Shown: positions 36,814 to 46,237, counted from the stretch's first letter. The stretch: DNA of 64,000 bases from Sansalvadorimonas sp965243775 (GCA_965243775.1 CBDEWF010000058.1:7326-71325); one strand, 5' to 3'. Notes: generated by a model from the letters alone, not told the origin. Numbers and translations: made by a program.

Positions 36814-37626
36814 GTGTCAGAGTACAGAGTCAGAGCAGTATCCCGCACTGGAGGTGAAGCCTCCACTGCGATCCACCGTGGTGAAAACCCAGTTCTTAAA
36901 TATGTCGGTTTTGAAGTCTTTCGTCTCAAGCAGGGAGAAAAGCTCCATCAGCCCATAATCAATGATGAAACCTGTGTAGTTGTTCTGGAAGGTAAAGCAA
37001 GATTCAGCTCGGGTGCTACAGAGATGGACGACCTTGGCCGTCGATTCAGTGTTCATGAACAGGTTCCGACAGATTCTGTTTATATTCCAGCAGGGCATGA
37101 CTTTGACGTTGAGGCAACAACAGATGCGGAGATTGCTCTCTGCAAGGCTCCTTATCTGGGCAAGAACAAAGAGATTCGCCTGATTCCTGCAGAACAGGTT
37201 GTCGTTCTTGATCGAGGGGAAGGAACCAACAAGCGACTTATTCACAATATCATGATGGATAATGCTGATGCTGACAGCCTGCTGATTACCGAGGTTTATA
37301 CCCCGGCTGGCAACTGGTCCAGCTATCCACCTCACAAACATGATACGGATGACCTGCCAGCAGAATCCTTCCTTGAAGAGACCTATTACCACCGAATCAA
37401 TCCACCTCAGGGCTATGCCTTGCAGCGTGTATACACCGATGACCGCAGCATTGATGAAACTATCGCAGTGGAAGATGGTGATACCGTTTTGGTTCCTCGT
37501 GGTTACCATCCTGTAGGTGCACCACATGGTTATGATCTGTATTACCTGAATGTTATGGCCGGACCTAAGCGGGAGTGGAAATTCCGGAATGATCCTGCCC
37601 ATGAGTGGATTATTGAGCAAAAGTAA
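36814..37626 (+). CDS. iolB: 5-deoxy-glucuronate isomerase
   Basis: Converts 5-deoxy-D-glucuronate to 2-deoxy-5-keto-gluconate, the fourth step of inositol degradation. At 270 residues it has the KduI/IolB double-cupin shape. The metal-binding His cluster is visible in SSYPPHKHD and in VPRGYHPVGAPHGYD, with the Glu in EETYYHRINPPQG. The start is a GTG at 36814 after CAGGAG. It is split from the main iol operon by a kinase-like gene and a dehydrogenase. Confidence 0.95.
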   Translation: MSEYRVRAVSRTGGEASTAIHRGENPVLKYVGFEVFRLKQGEKLHQPIINDETCVVVLEGKARFSSGATEMDDLGRRFSVHEQVPTDSVYIPAGHDFDVEATTDAEIALCKAPYLGKNKEIRLIPAEQVVVLDRGEGTNKRLIHNIMMDNADADSLLITEVYTPAGNWSSYPPHKHDTDDLPAESFLEETYYHRINPPQGYALQRVYTDDRSIDETIAVEDGDTVLVPRGYHPVGAPHGYDLYYLNVMAGPKREWKFRNDPAHEWIIEQK

Positions 37627-37737
37627 TAGTTGTCCTTACTTTGAATGAAGGAACTGACTTATAAGGCAGAATAATCAAGCTCTATACAAATTTCACCTAT
37701 ACTGTTGGATGAGTGAAGAGCAAGGGATTGCCTCAAT

Positions 37738-39447
37738 ATGATGCTGGCGGAGCAGATACGATCTTCTTTGGTTTCAGATAAGGTTGCCAGTGAACTACAA
37801 AAAAATGGGAACCGATGGCTGGATGGTGATCTTAAAGTTCAAAAGATGAACTTCCTTTGGCGTTTATGTTGCGAAGTCCTGCCAAGTTTTTTTCTGCCGA
37901 AAGGCTGTGATGATGCCGTAAAAGTTCTGCACAAGAAAATCCAAAACAGAAATATTGATTCAGTTCAGGCTGCCTTGATTCTTGCTGCTTCTGGGGTCGC
38001 CAAAGTGGCTATTCATGAAAAAGGCAGAATAACTGTAACTGCCAAAGGTTTGGTCAATAGAAAGGTCTTAGAGGTCATTTGCACTGGGTCGGGCAAAACA
38101 AAGCAGCAGCTACTTAAAGAAGTGAGTTCCCAAATACCAAAGCGTGACGCCAGAAGAATCAGGACGTTAGTTGAGCACGGAGAAGAGTTGTCCCGGCATC
38201 ATCATACAGCTAACAATACAGGGGTGCGCATACCGGCTTCAAGTCGGAGGCCACAATTTGAACGTGCCTTGCCTGCATTCCCGGTAAGGAATGACAACCG
38301 CAGAGGCGATGAGGCCAGAAGAAGGGTTGACCTCACTTCCTTTGATGAGAAGCTGGGAAAACCATTCCTTGACTATGATAACAATCAGCCTCTCACTCGG
38401 TCCCAGGGGCAAATGGGAGATATGTTCCTTATGGCGGATGACGCCGATATAACTTTTGGTGAAAAGGGTCTCCACTGTAATAATGCATGTGTGATGAAGC
38501 TGTATAATGAAAAATGCTGGAACTCGACAGCAGCAAACGAGGTTTTTGCCGGTAATTTTATTAATAAAGTTGGTAGAAGAGTAACGGCTCCTAAATCGAG
38601 GAGAGTGGGAGTAGAAGAGGCTCGAAGACTGTCTGCAGAAGCCAACAGATCATTTCCTGCTCCGCAGGATATTAAGAACAGAGTTGTGCAATCATCGCCA
38701 GAACAGCTGAGATCTCAAGTAGTTGTCTGTGAATATATTAATGGCCGTCCTCTACACAGATTAGAAAAAACAGATTTTTATCAAAAGATTAACTCTCCGG
38801 ACTTTCTTGCGTCTTTGGGTGAAATTTCCTGTTATGACATATTGATGGGTAACTTTGACAGGCTTTCCCTCGTACTAAGTAGCGGCAATATTATTTTGAA
38901 TGAAGAGGGAAAGTTTGTTGGAATTGACCAGGCCTTGCTTCTGGGAGGCATGAATTATCTGGGTAAGCATGTTACGGGAAGGGGAAGCAACGAGCCACCG
39001 TACAATACACTGCATAGGCTGAAAAAAGATATCAACAGCCCGGATGGCCCATCAGGGCAAATAAGACAGCTTCAAGCGGATGTTTATGGGCAGCAGGAAG
39101 AAGTTTTCAGAAGCTTAATGGATGCCTTTGTGAATGATCGGCCGCATCCATTTTATGGAGGAGCAAACGTCGCTCTCCGGAAAGATGACCCTGAGAAGCA
39201 TTTCAACAGGCATCAGCAGGCCTGCCTGGAAGTGGGAATGATAGAGGCAATCCTGAATCTAAGTGACCAAGAAAACCTGAGAGAAGCTATAGGCTCACTT
39301 GATACCGGTGTTCCTCCCTGTGAAATGGAAGCTTTTTTAACCAACTGGAACATAATGCAGCGAGTGGTAGCTGGATATAACAGACGTGATCTGGAACGTA
39401 AGCTTGATCAAAAGAGAAGAGAACTGAATATTGGCCCTGCCGGGTAA
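37738..39447 (+). CDS. Kinase-like protein (actin-fragmin-kinase / PI-kinase type), effector-like
   Basis: A 569-residue protein without signal peptide. The central part has kinase landmarks in order: VMK with Lys254, Glu268 in the following helix (AANEVFAG), a hinge-like VCEYINGRPL, catalytic Asp367 and Asn372 in YDILMGNFDRL (D-x4-N spacing) and the metal Asp397 in FVGIDQA. The D-x4-N-x-DR...IDQ pattern is that of actin-fragmin kinase and other PI3/4-kinase-like folds. The substrate is unknown: host actin, a lipid or a small molecule. It sits between iolB and a Gfo/Idh/MocA gene, inside the inositol locus, and its base composition is AT-richer than those neighbours. Confidence 0.6.
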   Translation: MMLAEQIRSSLVSDKVASELQKNGNRWLDGDLKVQKMNFLWRLCCEVLPSFFLPKGCDDAVKVLHKKIQNRNIDSVQAALILAASGVAKVAIHEKGRITVTAKGLVNRKVLEVICTGSGKTKQQLLKEVSSQIPKRDARRIRTLVEHGEELSRHHHTANNTGVRIPASSRRPQFERALPAFPVRNDNRRGDEARRRVDLTSFDEKLGKPFLDYDNNQPLTRSQGQMGDMFLMADDADITFGEKGLHCNNACVMKLYNEKCWNSTAANEVFAGNFINKVGRRVTAPKSRRVGVEEARRLSAEANRSFPAPQDIKNRVVQSSPEQLRSQVVVCEYINGRPLHRLEKTDFYQKINSPDFLASLGEISCYDILMGNFDRLSLVLSSGNIILNEEGKFVGIDQALLLGGMNYLGKHVTGRGSNEPPYNTLHRLKKDINSPDGPSGQIRQLQADVYGQQEEVFRSLMDAFVNDRPHPFYGGANVALRKDDPEKHFNRHQQACLEVGMIEAILNLSDQENLREAIGSLDTGVPPCEMEAFLTNWNIMQRVVAGYNRRDLERKLDQKRRELNIGPAG

Positions 39448-39458
39448 TACCCGGCAGG
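39436..39458 (+). terminator. Hairpin at the end of the kinase-like gene
   Basis: CCTGCCGGGT-AAT-ACCCGGCAGG is a perfect ten-base-pair stem that includes the stop codon and is followed by TTTGT. It separates this gene from the convergent dehydrogenase. Confidence 0.65.
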
Positions 39459-39477
39459 TTTGTAACGTTGCCAGAAG

Positions 39478-40638
39478 TTAAAACGTTACCCATTTGCTGC
39501 CATCATCAGCAGACTCAACACAGCGCTCAATAAAGCGAACGCCTTCAATACCGTCATCAATACCAGGGAACCAGATATCCTTCAGCTGTTCCTGCATTCC
39601 AGCCTGGGCGGCATGAATAGCCAGACCAAAGTTGCGATAGATATTGGCCCAGGAGTCGAAATAGCCTTCAGGGTGCCCGCCGCCAACACGCTCAAAGCGT
39701 GCAGAGTCGTACAGATAGCCCATCGCACGATCCAGCTTGCGGAAAGGTTCATTCAAAGGGGCATACTCAAGCTGGTTAGGGTGTTCATCCCACCAACGGA
39801 TCGTGCCTTTTTCTCCAATCACTTCAACTTTAAAAGAGTGGGTGTTACCAACAGCTACTGCAGACGTCCACAGAGTACCAACTGCTCCGCTTTTATAACG
39901 GATCATTACGTGAGCATCGTCTTCCAGCTGGCGACCTTCAACAAAGCTGGAACGCATACAGCTCAGGCTTTCCATCTTCTGCCCACTGATCAGCTGACCC
40001 ATCTGCAGGCAGTGAGTTCCGAGATCACCAAGAACATAAGTAGGGCCGGAGGCTTCAGGGGTGACCCGCCAGGCCAGGCCAGGATCGTTTTTTTCAACAG
40101 CTTCAGCATGATAACCGTGAGAGAACTGCATATGAACGATGCGAACCTTGCCGATATCTCCGTTTTCAACCATCGCCCGTGCCTGGGCAATAATCGGATA
40201 GCCGGTGTAGCCGTACATAACACCAAAGATCAGGTCTCGAGTGTCGGCCAGTTCTTTCAAGTGTTCTGATTCTGCCGAGGTAAACGTCAGTGGCTTTTCA
40301 CAGATCACATGCAGGTTATGCTCAAGTGCCAGCTTGGCAATGGTGTAGTGAGTACTGTTGGGCGTTGCGATAGTCACAACCTGAATGCCATCTTCCCGCA
40401 GAGTTTCACGGCTGAACATCTCTTTGTAATCGCTATAACAGCGATCTTCGTCCAGCCCCAACTCTTCCATGCCAAAGCGTTTACTGCGCTCTGGGTTGAT
40501 ATCAAACGCTCCTGCGAGTAACTGGAAATTACCATCACGTCTTGCTGCGTCTCTGTGGCTGAAACCAATCTGGCTTCCCTGACCACCACCAACAAGTCCC
40601 CAGCGCAATGGCTTGTTCAGGTTCTCTTTGTGGATCAT
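39478..40638 (-). CDS. Gfo/Idh/MocA family oxidoreductase, probable inositol-related dehydrogenase
   Basis: A 386-residue NAD(P)-dependent sugar/polyol dehydrogenase. The Rossmann fold opens with RWGLVGGGQGSQIG; the conserved CEKPLT lysine motif is present; DLGTHCLQM lies in the catalytic region. It is longer than IolG (329 aa) in this cluster and probably acts on scyllo-inositol or another isomer, feeding 2-keto-inositol to IolE. Transcribed opposite to the ABC importer from a shared 411-bp region that carries two copies of the candidate IolR operator. Confidence 0.85.
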   Translation of the reverse strand: MIHKENLNKPLRWGLVGGGQGSQIGFSHRDAARRDGNFQLLAGAFDINPERSKRFGMEELGLDEDRCYSDYKEMFSRETLREDGIQVVTIATPNSTHYTIAKLALEHNLHVICEKPLTFTSAESEHLKELADTRDLIFGVMYGYTGYPIIAQARAMVENGDIGKVRIVHMQFSHGYHAEAVEKNDPGLAWRVTPEASGPTYVLGDLGTHCLQMGQLISGQKMESLSCMRSSFVEGRQLEDDAHVMIRYKSGAVGTLWTSAVAVGNTHSFKVEVIGEKGTIRWWDEHPNQLEYAPLNEPFRKLDRAMGYLYDSARFERVGGGHPEGYFDSWANIYRNFGLAIHAAQAGMQEQLKDIWFPGIDDGIEGVRFIERCVESADDGSKWVTF

Positions 40639-40752
40639 TTTTTCACTCGCTACTGCGGAAACTCAGCCATGTCTCCTGGCTGTATTTCATTTTTTGTTTC
40701 TGACTTCTTTTTCCATCTAATAAAAAATGTTATTTGCCAGTCAATATCAGAA

Positions 40753-40768
40753 TGGAATATTTATTTCG
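40753..40768. promoter_or_regulatory. Candidate IolR operator, dehydrogenase promoter
   Basis: TGGAATATTTATTTCG, 115 bases before the Gfo/Idh/MocA start codon. It matches the GGAA-N6-TTTC palindrome at the other iol promoters. Confidence 0.5.
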
Positions 40769-40871
40769 TTTTGGTGGATGTTTTGATAGATATCAAGCGC
40801 AAGTAAGCAGTTTGTCAGCGTGTGTAGAAACCGTTTAAGCAAAAGATTAAACAAATTCAATAAATATTAAA

Positions 40872-40887
40872 TGGAATTTAAATTTCA
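40872..40887. promoter_or_regulatory. Candidate IolR operator, inositol ABC operon promoter
   Basis: TGGAATTTAAATTTCA, the best-formed copy, 169 bases before the binding-protein gene. It lies in a very AT-rich stretch (about 40,840-40,930) likely to contain the promoter. Confidence 0.55.
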
Positions 40888-41055
40888 AAAAGGCACTTAT
40901 AAAATAAAATATTTCAAAAATTTAGAATATTTGACCTGCGTCAACGGAATTTTTCGCCCATCTAATCAAACTCTCACAAGAACAAACAAAACCAATAGCG
41001 AAAGCGTTGGGGATACCTAGAAAAAAGAACGAACACAGTTCAACAGAGGTTGTTT

Positions 41056-41979
41056 ATGAAAAAGCTTGTTTCGGTATTTATGACATGTTGTGCCTTGTTC
41101 CTGGCGGGATGTGGTGCACAGCAGGACGACGGAAAGGTGAAAATTGGTGTGTCTATCGCATCATTCAACGACACCTTCCTGATGTATGTTAAAGATGCCA
41201 TGGATGCCAAAGCCAAAGAACTTGGTGATGTAGAAATCGTTTACACCGACGGCAAGGAAGACGTCACCATTCAGTTGTCTCAGGTTGAGAACTTTATCGC
41301 TCAGGGTATGGACAGCATCATTGTTATCCCTGCAAGTACTGACGCGACCAAGCCTATCACCAATGCAGCTCTGAAAGCTGACATTAACCTGGTTTATGTA
41401 AACCGTCGTCCTGATTACCTGCCAGAAGGTTCTTACTACATCGGTTCTGAAGAGCGTGTTGCTGGTGAGATGCAGGCCAGGTATGTTGCTGAAGCCCTGG
41501 GCGGTAAAGGTAACGTTGGTATCCTGATGGGCCCACTGGGCGCAGACAACACCAACAAGCGTACTGACGGTGTAAAAGGTATCGTTGCTGATTACCCAGA
41601 CATGCAGGTTACCCGTGAGCAGAGCGGTAAGTGGATGCGTGACATGGGTCTGAGTATTCTGGAAAACTGGATTGCTTCCGGTGACAAGATGGATGCCATC
41701 ATCTCCAACAACGACGATATGGCTCTGGGCGCAATCGCTGCTCTGGAAGCTAATGGCATGAAGAAAGACGTAATGGTTGTTGGTCTGGACGCAACTCCTG
41801 ACGCGCTGGCATTCATGAAAGATGGCCGTCTGGACGCCACCATTTTCCAGGATTCTAAAGGTCAGGGTGAAGCCAGTGTAATCAACGCTTACAAACTGGC
41901 TAAGAAAGAAGCTGTGGAAAAAGAGACCATGGTTCCCTTCAAGCTGGTGACGCCAGAAAATTTCAAAGACTTTCTCTAA
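41056..41979 (+). CDS. Inositol-type sugar ABC transporter substrate-binding lipoprotein
   Basis: A 307-residue periplasmic binding protein of the LacI/ribose-binding type. It has a lipoprotein signal: Lys-Lys, hydrophobic stretch, lipobox FLAGC with Cys near residue 19. The mature part shows KIGVSIASFNDTFLMYV, IVIPASTDATKPI and VVGLDATPDALAFMKDGRL. Followed by the ATPase and permease and by the iol genes, its ligand is very likely myo-inositol. ATG 41056 after CAGAGG is preferred over the in-frame TTG two codons upstream. Codon use is strongly biased, suggesting high expression. Confidence 0.88.
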   Translation: MKKLVSVFMTCCALFLAGCGAQQDDGKVKIGVSIASFNDTFLMYVKDAMDAKAKELGDVEIVYTDGKEDVTIQLSQVENFIAQGMDSIIVIPASTDATKPITNAALKADINLVYVNRRPDYLPEGSYYIGSEERVAGEMQARYVAEALGGKGNVGILMGPLGADNTNKRTDGVKGIVADYPDMQVTREQSGKWMRDMGLSILENWIASGDKMDAIISNNDDMALGAIAALEANGMKKDVMVVGLDATPDALAFMKDGRLDATIFQDSKGQGEASVINAYKLAKKEAVEKETMVPFKLVTPENFKDFL

Positions 41980-41997
41980 TTACTGATTGAAAGAGTA

Positions 41998-42024
41998 CAT
42001 CAGGCCCTTACAGGGGGCCTGATG
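41998..42024 (+). terminator. Stem-loop between binding protein and ATPase genes
   Basis: CATCAGGCCC pairs with GGGCCTGATG, flanked by an outer AAAGAGT/ACTCTTT pair. This kind of stem after a binding-protein gene usually stabilises its mRNA and reduces read-through, giving more binding protein than ATPase. Confidence 0.55.
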
Positions 42025-42163
42025 CGAAGACTCTTTTGCCTGGAGATTGTCTGGAAAGCTGCTCTGAAGTTCAGAAGTCAGGGGGCAGCTTTCCAGAAAA
42101 ACAGTCACAAACGAGTCTGCAGATAGTTCAAGTCTTCGACTCTTAGAGACAAAGGTGGAATGA

Positions 42164-43663
42164 ATGCAATCAGAAGTTGTTTTGGATATGAGGGGAATAT
42201 CCAAAAGCTTCCCGGGGGTGAAAGCTCTCAGTGATGTGCAGCTGACGCTGCGGGAAGGTGAAGTCCACGCGCTGATGGGGGAAAACGGCGCCGGCAAGTC
42301 GACCCTGATGAAAATCCTGTTCGGGATGTATACCCGGGACTGCGGAATCATCAAGTTGCACGGCAAAGAGGTTGAGCTAAGCGGAACCCTGGATTCTCTG
42401 GAGCATGGTGTTTCCATGATTCACCAGGAACTGTCCCCGGTTCTGCATCGCAGTGTGGCGGAAAACATCTGGTTGGGTCGTGAGCCGCTGAAAGGTCTGC
42501 TGAAACTGGTGGATCATGACAAGATGTGGGCTGATACGGAAAAACTGCTGGCCCGCCTGGATCTGGAGATCGACCCCCGCGAGCACATGGTCAACCTGAC
42601 TGTGGCTCAAATGCAGATGATCGAGATTGCCAAAGCTGTTTCCTACAACGCCAAGATCATCATTATGGATGAACCATCTTCATCCCTGACTGACAAGGAA
42701 GTTGGACACCTCTTTGAAATCATCCGCAAGCTGAAAGATCAGGGTGTGGCGATTGTGTACATCAGCCATAAGATGGATGAAATCTTTGAAATAGCCGACA
42801 CCATCACAGTATTCCGTGATGGCCAGTACATCAGCTCCGTTCCTGCCAAAGAAACCAATCAAAGCGAACTGATCAAAATGATGGTGGGCCGGGAGCTGAA
42901 TAAGATGTTTACTCGGGAAGATCACACCATCGGTGAAAGTATGCTGAAGGTTGAAAATCTTTCTCTGGAGAAGCGTTTTGAAGATGTTTCTTTTGAAGTG
43001 AAGAAAGGTGAAATCTTCGGTATCGCCGGTCTGGTTGGTGCGGGTCGTACTGAGCTGGTTGAAACCCTGTTTGGTGTACGTGGCAAGTCAGCGGGCCATA
43101 TTTATATAAAAGGCAAGCACGTTCATATCAAATCACCTGATCACGCCAAGAAACACGGTATGGCGCTGCTGACGGAGGACCGCCGTTCGAGTGGTTTGAG
43201 CTTGATGCTCTCCGTGGAAGACAACACGGCTGTTGCCAATATGGATAGCTATGTTGGCGGCGGAAATCTCCTGGAAGTCTCCCGGCTGAAGAAAGAAGCC
43301 AAAGAAGAATGCAAAAAAATCCGCGTGAAAACGCCTTCTATGAATGAGCCTATCGGCAACCTGAGTGGTGGTAACCAGCAAAAGGTTCTGCTGGCTCGCT
43401 GGCTGCTGACCAAGCCGGATATTCTGTTCCTTGATGAGCCAACCCGGGGTATCGATGTTGGTGCCAAGGCCGAGATTTACAAGCTGATCAGCATGCTCGC
43501 CCAGGAAGGCAAAACCGTAATTATGGTGTCTTCTGAAATGCCTGAGTTGCTTGGTATGTGTGACCGAATTCTGGTTATGCATGAAGGCCGTAACAAGGGA
43601 ATCCTCGACCGAAATGATGCCAGCCAGGAAGCCATTATGGGTCTGGCTCTCCAGAAGCATTAA
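42164..43663 (+). CDS. Sugar (inositol) ABC transporter ATP-binding protein
   Basis: A 499-residue RbsA/MglA-type double ATPase. The N-terminal domain has Walker A GENGAGKST, Q-loop and IIIMDEPSSSL. The C-terminal domain has the degenerate Walker A LVGAGRTEL, signature LSGGNQQKV and DEPTRGIDVGAK. It powers the permease encoded 24 bases downstream. The tandem-domain form and context mark it as the energy subunit of the inositol importer. Confidence 0.92.
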   Translation: MQSEVVLDMRGISKSFPGVKALSDVQLTLREGEVHALMGENGAGKSTLMKILFGMYTRDCGIIKLHGKEVELSGTLDSLEHGVSMIHQELSPVLHRSVAENIWLGREPLKGLLKLVDHDKMWADTEKLLARLDLEIDPREHMVNLTVAQMQMIEIAKAVSYNAKIIIMDEPSSSLTDKEVGHLFEIIRKLKDQGVAIVYISHKMDEIFEIADTITVFRDGQYISSVPAKETNQSELIKMMVGRELNKMFTREDHTIGESMLKVENLSLEKRFEDVSFEVKKGEIFGIAGLVGAGRTELVETLFGVRGKSAGHIYIKGKHVHIKSPDHAKKHGMALLTEDRRSSGLSLMLSVEDNTAVANMDSYVGGGNLLEVSRLKKEAKEECKKIRVKTPSMNEPIGNLSGGNQQKVLLARWLLTKPDILFLDEPTRGIDVGAKAEIYKLISMLAQEGKTVIMVSSEMPELLGMCDRILVMHEGRNKGILDRNDASQEAIMGLALQKH

Positions 43664-43687
43664 AGAAAGATATAGGAATAGTGACGA

Positions 43688-44713
43688 ATGGCTAATACAA
43701 CCGCATCAGCTGAAATGCTGCCAACAGCAAGCAGCAAGCAGAAACAGCTGAAATCCCTGGTCAGCAAGTACGGCATTTACTTCGCATTTATCGGTCTGGT
43801 TATTTTTATGTCGGCCATGCACCCGGCATTCCTGACCGTAACCAACATTCTTAATATTATCCGTCAGGTAACATCTATCGGCTTGATCGCCCTGGGTGTC
43901 ACCATCATCATTATTACCCGGGGTATCGACCTGTCATCCGGTTCGGTACTGGCGCTGGTTTCTGTGGTGGCAGCATCGCTGGCTCAGAACCCTGACTGGC
44001 ATGCCAAGATGTATCCCAGCCTGCCAGCACTGCCTGTGATTGTCCCCATCGTTGCAGCTCTGGCGATTGGTTCTCTCTGTGGTGCCATCAACGGTACTTT
44101 TGTCGCGAAGACTGGTATTCCTCCCTTTATTGCCACTCTGGGTATGATGATCGTGGCCCGTGGTGCGGCGCTTATTTATAGTGATGGTCGTCCGGTTTCT
44201 GATCTTAATGACTCTTACAACTTTATTGGCCAGGGTGAAGTTTTCGGTATTCCGTTCCCGGTTATTCTGTTCATCGTTATGGCGCTTATCAGCTGGATTC
44301 TTCTGAATCGTACCCGCTTCGGCAAGTATGCCTACTCCATCGGAGGCAATGAACAGGCTGCCTTTGTATCTGGTATCAACGTCGCCAAGTACAAGATCCT
44401 GGTTTACACATTCGGTGGCTTTCTGGCCGGTATGGCGGGGTTGGTTCTCTCTGCACGTATCAGCTCCGGTCAGCCTGGCCTGGGTAACATGTTCGAGCTG
44501 GATGCCATCGCGGCAGCAACCATTGGTGGCGTAAGTCACGCCGGTGGTATCGGTACTATCCAGGGCACTGTGGTTGGTGCACTGATTATTGGTGTATTGA
44601 ACAACGGCCTGGACCTGCTGAACGTTTCCGCTTACTGGCAGCAGATTATCAAAGGCTCCATCATCGTGGCCGCTGTAGTCTTCGATATGCGTAAGAACGC
44701 GCGTAAGAACTAA
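43688..44713 (+). CDS. Sugar (inositol) ABC transporter permease
   Basis: A 341-residue inner-membrane permease of the RbsC/AraH class with about ten helices after a 30-residue cytosolic N-terminus. Family segments are ITRGIDLSSGSVLALVS, ATLGMMIVARGAAL, YSIGGNEQAAFVSGI and AATIGGVSHAGGIGTI. It ends with the customary KNARKN basic tail. It forms the channel of the probable inositol importer. Confidence 0.92.
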   Translation: MANTTASAEMLPTASSKQKQLKSLVSKYGIYFAFIGLVIFMSAMHPAFLTVTNILNIIRQVTSIGLIALGVTIIIITRGIDLSSGSVLALVSVVAASLAQNPDWHAKMYPSLPALPVIVPIVAALAIGSLCGAINGTFVAKTGIPPFIATLGMMIVARGAALIYSDGRPVSDLNDSYNFIGQGEVFGIPFPVILFIVMALISWILLNRTRFGKYAYSIGGNEQAAFVSGINVAKYKILVYTFGGFLAGMAGLVLSARISSGQPGLGNMFELDAIAAATIGGVSHAGGIGTIQGTVVGALIIGVLNNGLDLLNVSAYWQQIIKGSIIVAAVVFDMRKNARKN

Positions 44714-44745
44714 GGGAAAAGATAAATCTGAATTTGTCAGTGCCT

Positions 44746-44771
44746 GTCATCCCCGCTTTTGCGGGGATGAC
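44746..44771. repeat. Intergenic palindromic repeat (GTCATCCCCGC type), single
   Basis: GTCATCCCCGC-TTTT-GCGGGGATGAC, a perfect palindrome between the permease gene and iolG. It belongs to the same family as the other repeats in the iol gaps. Confidence 0.85.
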
Positions 44772-44946
44772 GAAGGCCCATTCTGAATATCTGTTTTTAA
44801 GTGTGAAAACCTCTTTATCCCTTTTATTTAGAGTGCACCTGACTTTCCAGATGTGTTCTGCCCCCACGCCTTCAGGGCGTTGAAATTAAAGGGGTGAGGA
44901 CCTTTGTCTTGGATCAAATAAAACGTTTGGTTCACGTGATAAAAAA

Positions 44947-44981
44947 TGAAACAAATATTTCACTAATGAAATTTTGTTCCA
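44947..44981. promoter_or_regulatory. Candidate IolR operator pair upstream of iolG
   Basis: TGAAACAAATATTTCA is followed four bases later by TGAAATTTTGTTCCA. Both fit the TGRAA...TTYCA dyad of the other sites, the second with a five-base spacer. The pair lies about 96-130 bases before iolG, suggesting an internal promoter there. Confidence 0.5.
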
Positions 44982-45076
44982 GAAGTCAGGGATTCTTCAA
45001 AAAGAAGCCCAAAAAAATACCAAGGGAAGGGGCTGCAAAAGCCCAACTCCTTTACTAACAAAGCAGGAAGTGAAGC

Positions 45077-46066
45077 ATGATCAAGTTTGCCATGTTCGGG
45101 GCTGGCCGCATTGCCAGAGTTCACGGTCAGACACTGACAGAGCATCCAGATGTTTCTCTGGAGTTTGTAGTTGATCCCGTGTCTGAAGCTGCTGAATCTG
45201 TCGCCAAAGAGTTTGGCGCACAGGTCACTGATGCTGACAGTGTTTTTGCCAACAAGGAAATCGACGCTGTTCTGATCTGCAGCTCTACTGACACTCACGC
45301 TGATCTGCTGGAAAGATCTGCCCGCGCTGGCAAGGCTATCTTCTGTGAGAAGCCTGTTGACCTCGACACTTCCCGTGCCAAGGACGTTGCCCAGATCATT
45401 AAAGAGTGTGGCGTTCCCTGCTTTATCGGTTTCAACCGTCGTTTCGACCCAACCTTTCAGTCCCTGTGGGATCAGAAGAAAGAAGGCCGTATCGGTAATT
45501 TGGAACAACTGGTTATCACCAGCCGTGACCCAAGTCCTCCTCCTGCCAGCTATGTAAAAGTCTCCGGTGGCCTGTTCCGCGACATGATGATTCACGATCT
45601 GGATATGGCTCGCTGGATGCTGGGTGAAGATCCCGTAGAAATCTATGCGACTGGCAGCTGCCTGGTTGATCCTGAAATCGGTGAAGCCGGTGATGTCGAC
45701 TCTGCTCACGTCATTATGAAGACTGCCAGCGGCAAGCTCTGCCATATCAACAACAGCCGTCGCGCTGCTTACGGTTACGATCAGCGTATCGAAGCTTTCG
45801 GTGAGAAAGGCATGCTGCAGGCCGGTAACCACCGCGCCAGCGAAGTGCGCTTTGTTGGTGATGAGGGTGACACCATTGAGAAGCCACTGTTTTTCTTCCT
45901 TGAGCGTTACATGCCTGCTTACCGTCGTGAACTGCAGGAGTTTGTTGACACCCTGCTGAAAGGTCAGGAGCCAACAGCCACTATCGAAGATGGTGTTCGC
46001 GCTCTGGAACTGGCGGATGCTTGCGTTGAATCCATGAAGACTGGTAAAGCAGTTCGTCTGGACTGA
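45077..46066 (+). CDS. iolG: Myo-inositol 2-dehydrogenase
   Basis: Oxidises myo-inositol to 2-keto-myo-inositol with NAD+, the first catabolic step. The 329-residue Gfo/Idh/MocA protein opens with MFGAGRIARVHG, has CEKPVDLD with the catalytic-region Lys, GFNRRFDP, and DMMIHDLDMARW with the His/Asp pair. Length and motifs fit IolG exactly. It has strong codon bias. Flanked upstream by a palindromic repeat and a candidate operator pair, and downstream by a double palindrome. Confidence 0.93.
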   Translation: MIKFAMFGAGRIARVHGQTLTEHPDVSLEFVVDPVSEAAESVAKEFGAQVTDADSVFANKEIDAVLICSSTDTHADLLERSARAGKAIFCEKPVDLDTSRAKDVAQIIKECGVPCFIGFNRRFDPTFQSLWDQKKEGRIGNLEQLVITSRDPSPPPASYVKVSGGLFRDMMIHDLDMARWMLGEDPVEIYATGSCLVDPEIGEAGDVDSAHVIMKTASGKLCHINNSRRAAYGYDQRIEAFGEKGMLQAGNHRASEVRFVGDEGDTIEKPLFFFLERYMPAYRRELQEFVDTLLKGQEPTATIEDGVRALELADACVESMKTGKAVRLD

Positions 46067-46076
46067 TTGTTTAATC

Positions 46077-46137
46077 GTCATTCCCGCGAAGGCGGGAATC
46101 TACCACAACAGTGGATCCCCGCTTTCGCGGGGATGAC
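46077..46137. repeat. Intergenic palindromic repeat, paired unit (iolG-iolC)
   Basis: Two palindromic arms: GTCATTCCCGCGAAGGCGGGAAT, then a 17-base spacer containing an ACCACAACAGTGG dyad, then GGATCCCCGCTTTCGCGGGGATGAC in opposite orientation. Confidence 0.85.
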
Positions 46138-46237
46138 GGTGGTATGTTTTGTGAAACAAAACAGTCAATAAAGAGAATGAAAAAGCTGATCTCTGGCTGT
46201 TGCCGGATGCAGCCAGAGATTAAAAGCAGGAAAGATT

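Noticed and set aside
36817..37620. 267-aa minus-strand open frame opposite iolB
   Set aside because: iolB on the plus strand has full family motifs and length; the antisense frame has none.
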